This document shows positions 23,311 to 24,256 of a DNA stretch of 24,256 nt, in pieces. The translations under genes and the position numbers were made by a program. Source of the DNA: Candidatus Neomicrothrix sp. UBA825 (GTDB lineage Bacteria; Actinomycetota; Acidimicrobiia; Acidimicrobiales; UBA8592); contig DBHP01000001.1 in NCBI GenBank assembly GCA_002295705.1, positions 1 to 24,256 of the forward strand, in the 5' to 3' direction. Numbering within the stretch: the first letter of the stretch is position 1; each line of letters starts with the position of its first letter. The notes below the pieces were generated by a model, which was given only the letters and a program-made list of their open reading frames with translations, did not search any database and was not told the DNA's origin.

Positions 23311-24256
23311 TTATTGAAGTATCTTAAGTTCCTGGTTGTATCTTCTTGTCGGAGCTAGTTCGACATCAATAGTCTCAACAATTTCGGCGAATACTTTCCC
23401 AGCTTCACTATCAGGGTTAGTTGCAGCTAACGGCTTTCCAGAGTCAGATCCTTCTCTTAGTTCTTGAACCAAAGGAATCTGCCCGAGTAGTGGGACCTCT
23501 AGACGGTTAGCTAGGTCTTCACCACCACCATGGCCAAAGATGTAATAGCGTTTGTCATCATCACCTGTAAACCAAGACATGTTCTCAATGACGCCTTTAA
23601 CTTCCAAATTTACATTCTTTGCCATATAAGCAGCCCGCTGGGCGACCTTTTGGGCTGCTGGTTGGGGGGTTGTTACAACATAGAGCTCGGAGCGAGGCAA
23701 AAATTGAGCTAGAGATAGGGCGATATCTCCTGTTCCTGGCGGTAAATCGATCAACAAATAATCAAGGTCGTCCCAGTGTACATCTGTGAGGAATTGCTCA
23801 AGAGCTTTATGAAGCATTGGACCTCGCCAAATTACCGGCTGGTCTTCACGTGCGAAGAAGCCCATGGAAATAGCCTTAACACCGTGCACTCGTGGGGGTA
23901 TGAGCAAATCATCGATAACGGTTGGAGGTTTATCGATTCCTAGCATGCGGGGTATAGAAAAACCCCATACGTCTGCATCAACGATTCCCACGCTTTTCCC
24001 TCGGTTTGCGAGAGATATTGCAAGGTTTGCAGTTACCGAGGACTTTCCAACTCCTCCCTTGCCAGAGGCGATAAGGAGAACGCGAGTCTTGCAAGATGGG
24101 TCGGCGAAAGGTATAACTCTTCCCTCAGCGTGTCCGTGTGCTGGTTGGGATCCTGCTGTAGATGCAGGGTCACCGTGGACTACTTCACGCACCCTTGCGC
24201 GCTGTTCATCATTCATCACACCGAAATTAACTTGGACTTTGCCGATATTATCTTTT
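23311..24256 (-). CDS. mrp: Mrp/NBP35-family iron-sulphur carrier ATPase (N-terminus beyond window edge)
   Basis: Mrp/ApbC P-loop ATPase, which assembles or carries [4Fe-4S] clusters. SGKGGVGKSS is the deviant Walker A, and DADVWGFSIPRMLG, IWRGPMLHKALEQFL and DLPPGTGD are family hallmarks. The reading frame stays open to the right edge: residues before the internal GTG at 24219 read GKVQVNFGVMNDEQR, as at the end of a MIP18/DUF59 domain, so the gene continues outside the window. The C-terminal CxxC that binds the cluster in many Mrp proteins is missing (TGDDDKR in its place), which is also the case in mycobacterial Mrp. It heads the mrp-DUF3107-kinase run. Confidence 0.94.
   Translation of the reverse strand, partial: KDNIGKVQVNFGVMNDEQRARVREVVHGDPASTAGSQPAHGHAEGRVIPFADPSCKTRVLLIASGKGGVGKSSVTANLAISLANRGKSVGIVDADVWGFSIPRMLGIDKPPTVIDDLLIPPRVHGVKAISMGFFAREDQPVIWRGPMLHKALEQFLTDVHWDDLDYLLIDLPPGTGDIALSLAQFLPRSELYVVTTPQPAAQKVAQRAAYMAKNVNLEVKGVIENMSWFTGDDDKRYYIFGHGGGEDLANRLEVPLLGQIPLVQELREGSDSGKPLAATNPDSEAGKVFAEIVETIDVELAPTRRYNQELKILQ

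Noticed and set aside
1..24256. CRISPR array, prophage, transposon or attachment site
   Set aside because: No regularly spaced repeats, integrase or transposase genes, or direct repeat of the tRNA-Arg 3' end were seen.

Overview
The window reads as chromosomal DNA of a low-to-medium GC actinobacterium, most likely a marine or freshwater member of the Acidimicrobiia. The evidence is a WhiB regulator, the phosphomutase-like / DUF3090 / SCO1664 trio, DUF3107, a PdtaS-type histidine kinase, an F420-dehydrogenase-type protein and the order argS-lysA-hom-thrC-rho-rpmE-prfA-prmC-sua5, all of which are actinobacterial. The AT-rich sequence, short spacers and overlapping genes suggest a compact genome. 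The class assignment is inference from gene content, not a database match. No phage, insertion sequence or CRISPR array is visible.

Layout. Positions 1-10844 hold one long minus-strand block, transcribed from argS down to the truncated sua5. It contains arginyl-tRNA synthetase, lysine and threonine biosynthesis (lysA, hom, thrC), rho, ribosomal protein L31, an unrecognised 330-residue protein, release factor 1 and its methyltransferase, and a tRNA threonylcarbamoylation enzyme. Translation and aspartate-family amino-acid synthesis are thus combined. Positions 10983-13544 are plus-strand: a tRNA-dihydrouridine synthase, tRNA-Arg(CCG), and an iron-sulphur FrhB-family protein. Positions 13528-15160 are minus-strand: a family 5 uracil-DNA glycosylase followed by two paralogous small lipoproteins. 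Positions 15246-17146 carry the tightly spaced trio on the plus strand. Positions 17374-19276 are minus-strand: etfB, etfA and an unlisted 47-residue single-span membrane protein. Then come a lipid kinase (+), a glycerophosphodiesterase (-), a WhiB protein (+), and a minus-strand cluster of mrp (cut by the right edge), DUF3107 and the PdtaS-like kinase.

The most striking observation is the Rho protein. It keeps the fold and the RNA-binding cold-shock domain, but nearly every catalytic residue of the ATPase is replaced: the P-loop Lys and Thr, the catalytic Glu, and the arginine finger. The frame is intact, so this looks like a maintained but non-canonical Rho. Only one clear intrinsic terminator was found in 24 kb, which makes the question of how this organism terminates transcription more interesting. 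Other points are a structured leader before rho, a long E. coli-type threonine synthase without an adjacent thrB, a cysteine-free L31 in the usual rpmE position, the tandem CGCSY lipoproteins, and a palindrome at the predicted whiB promoter.
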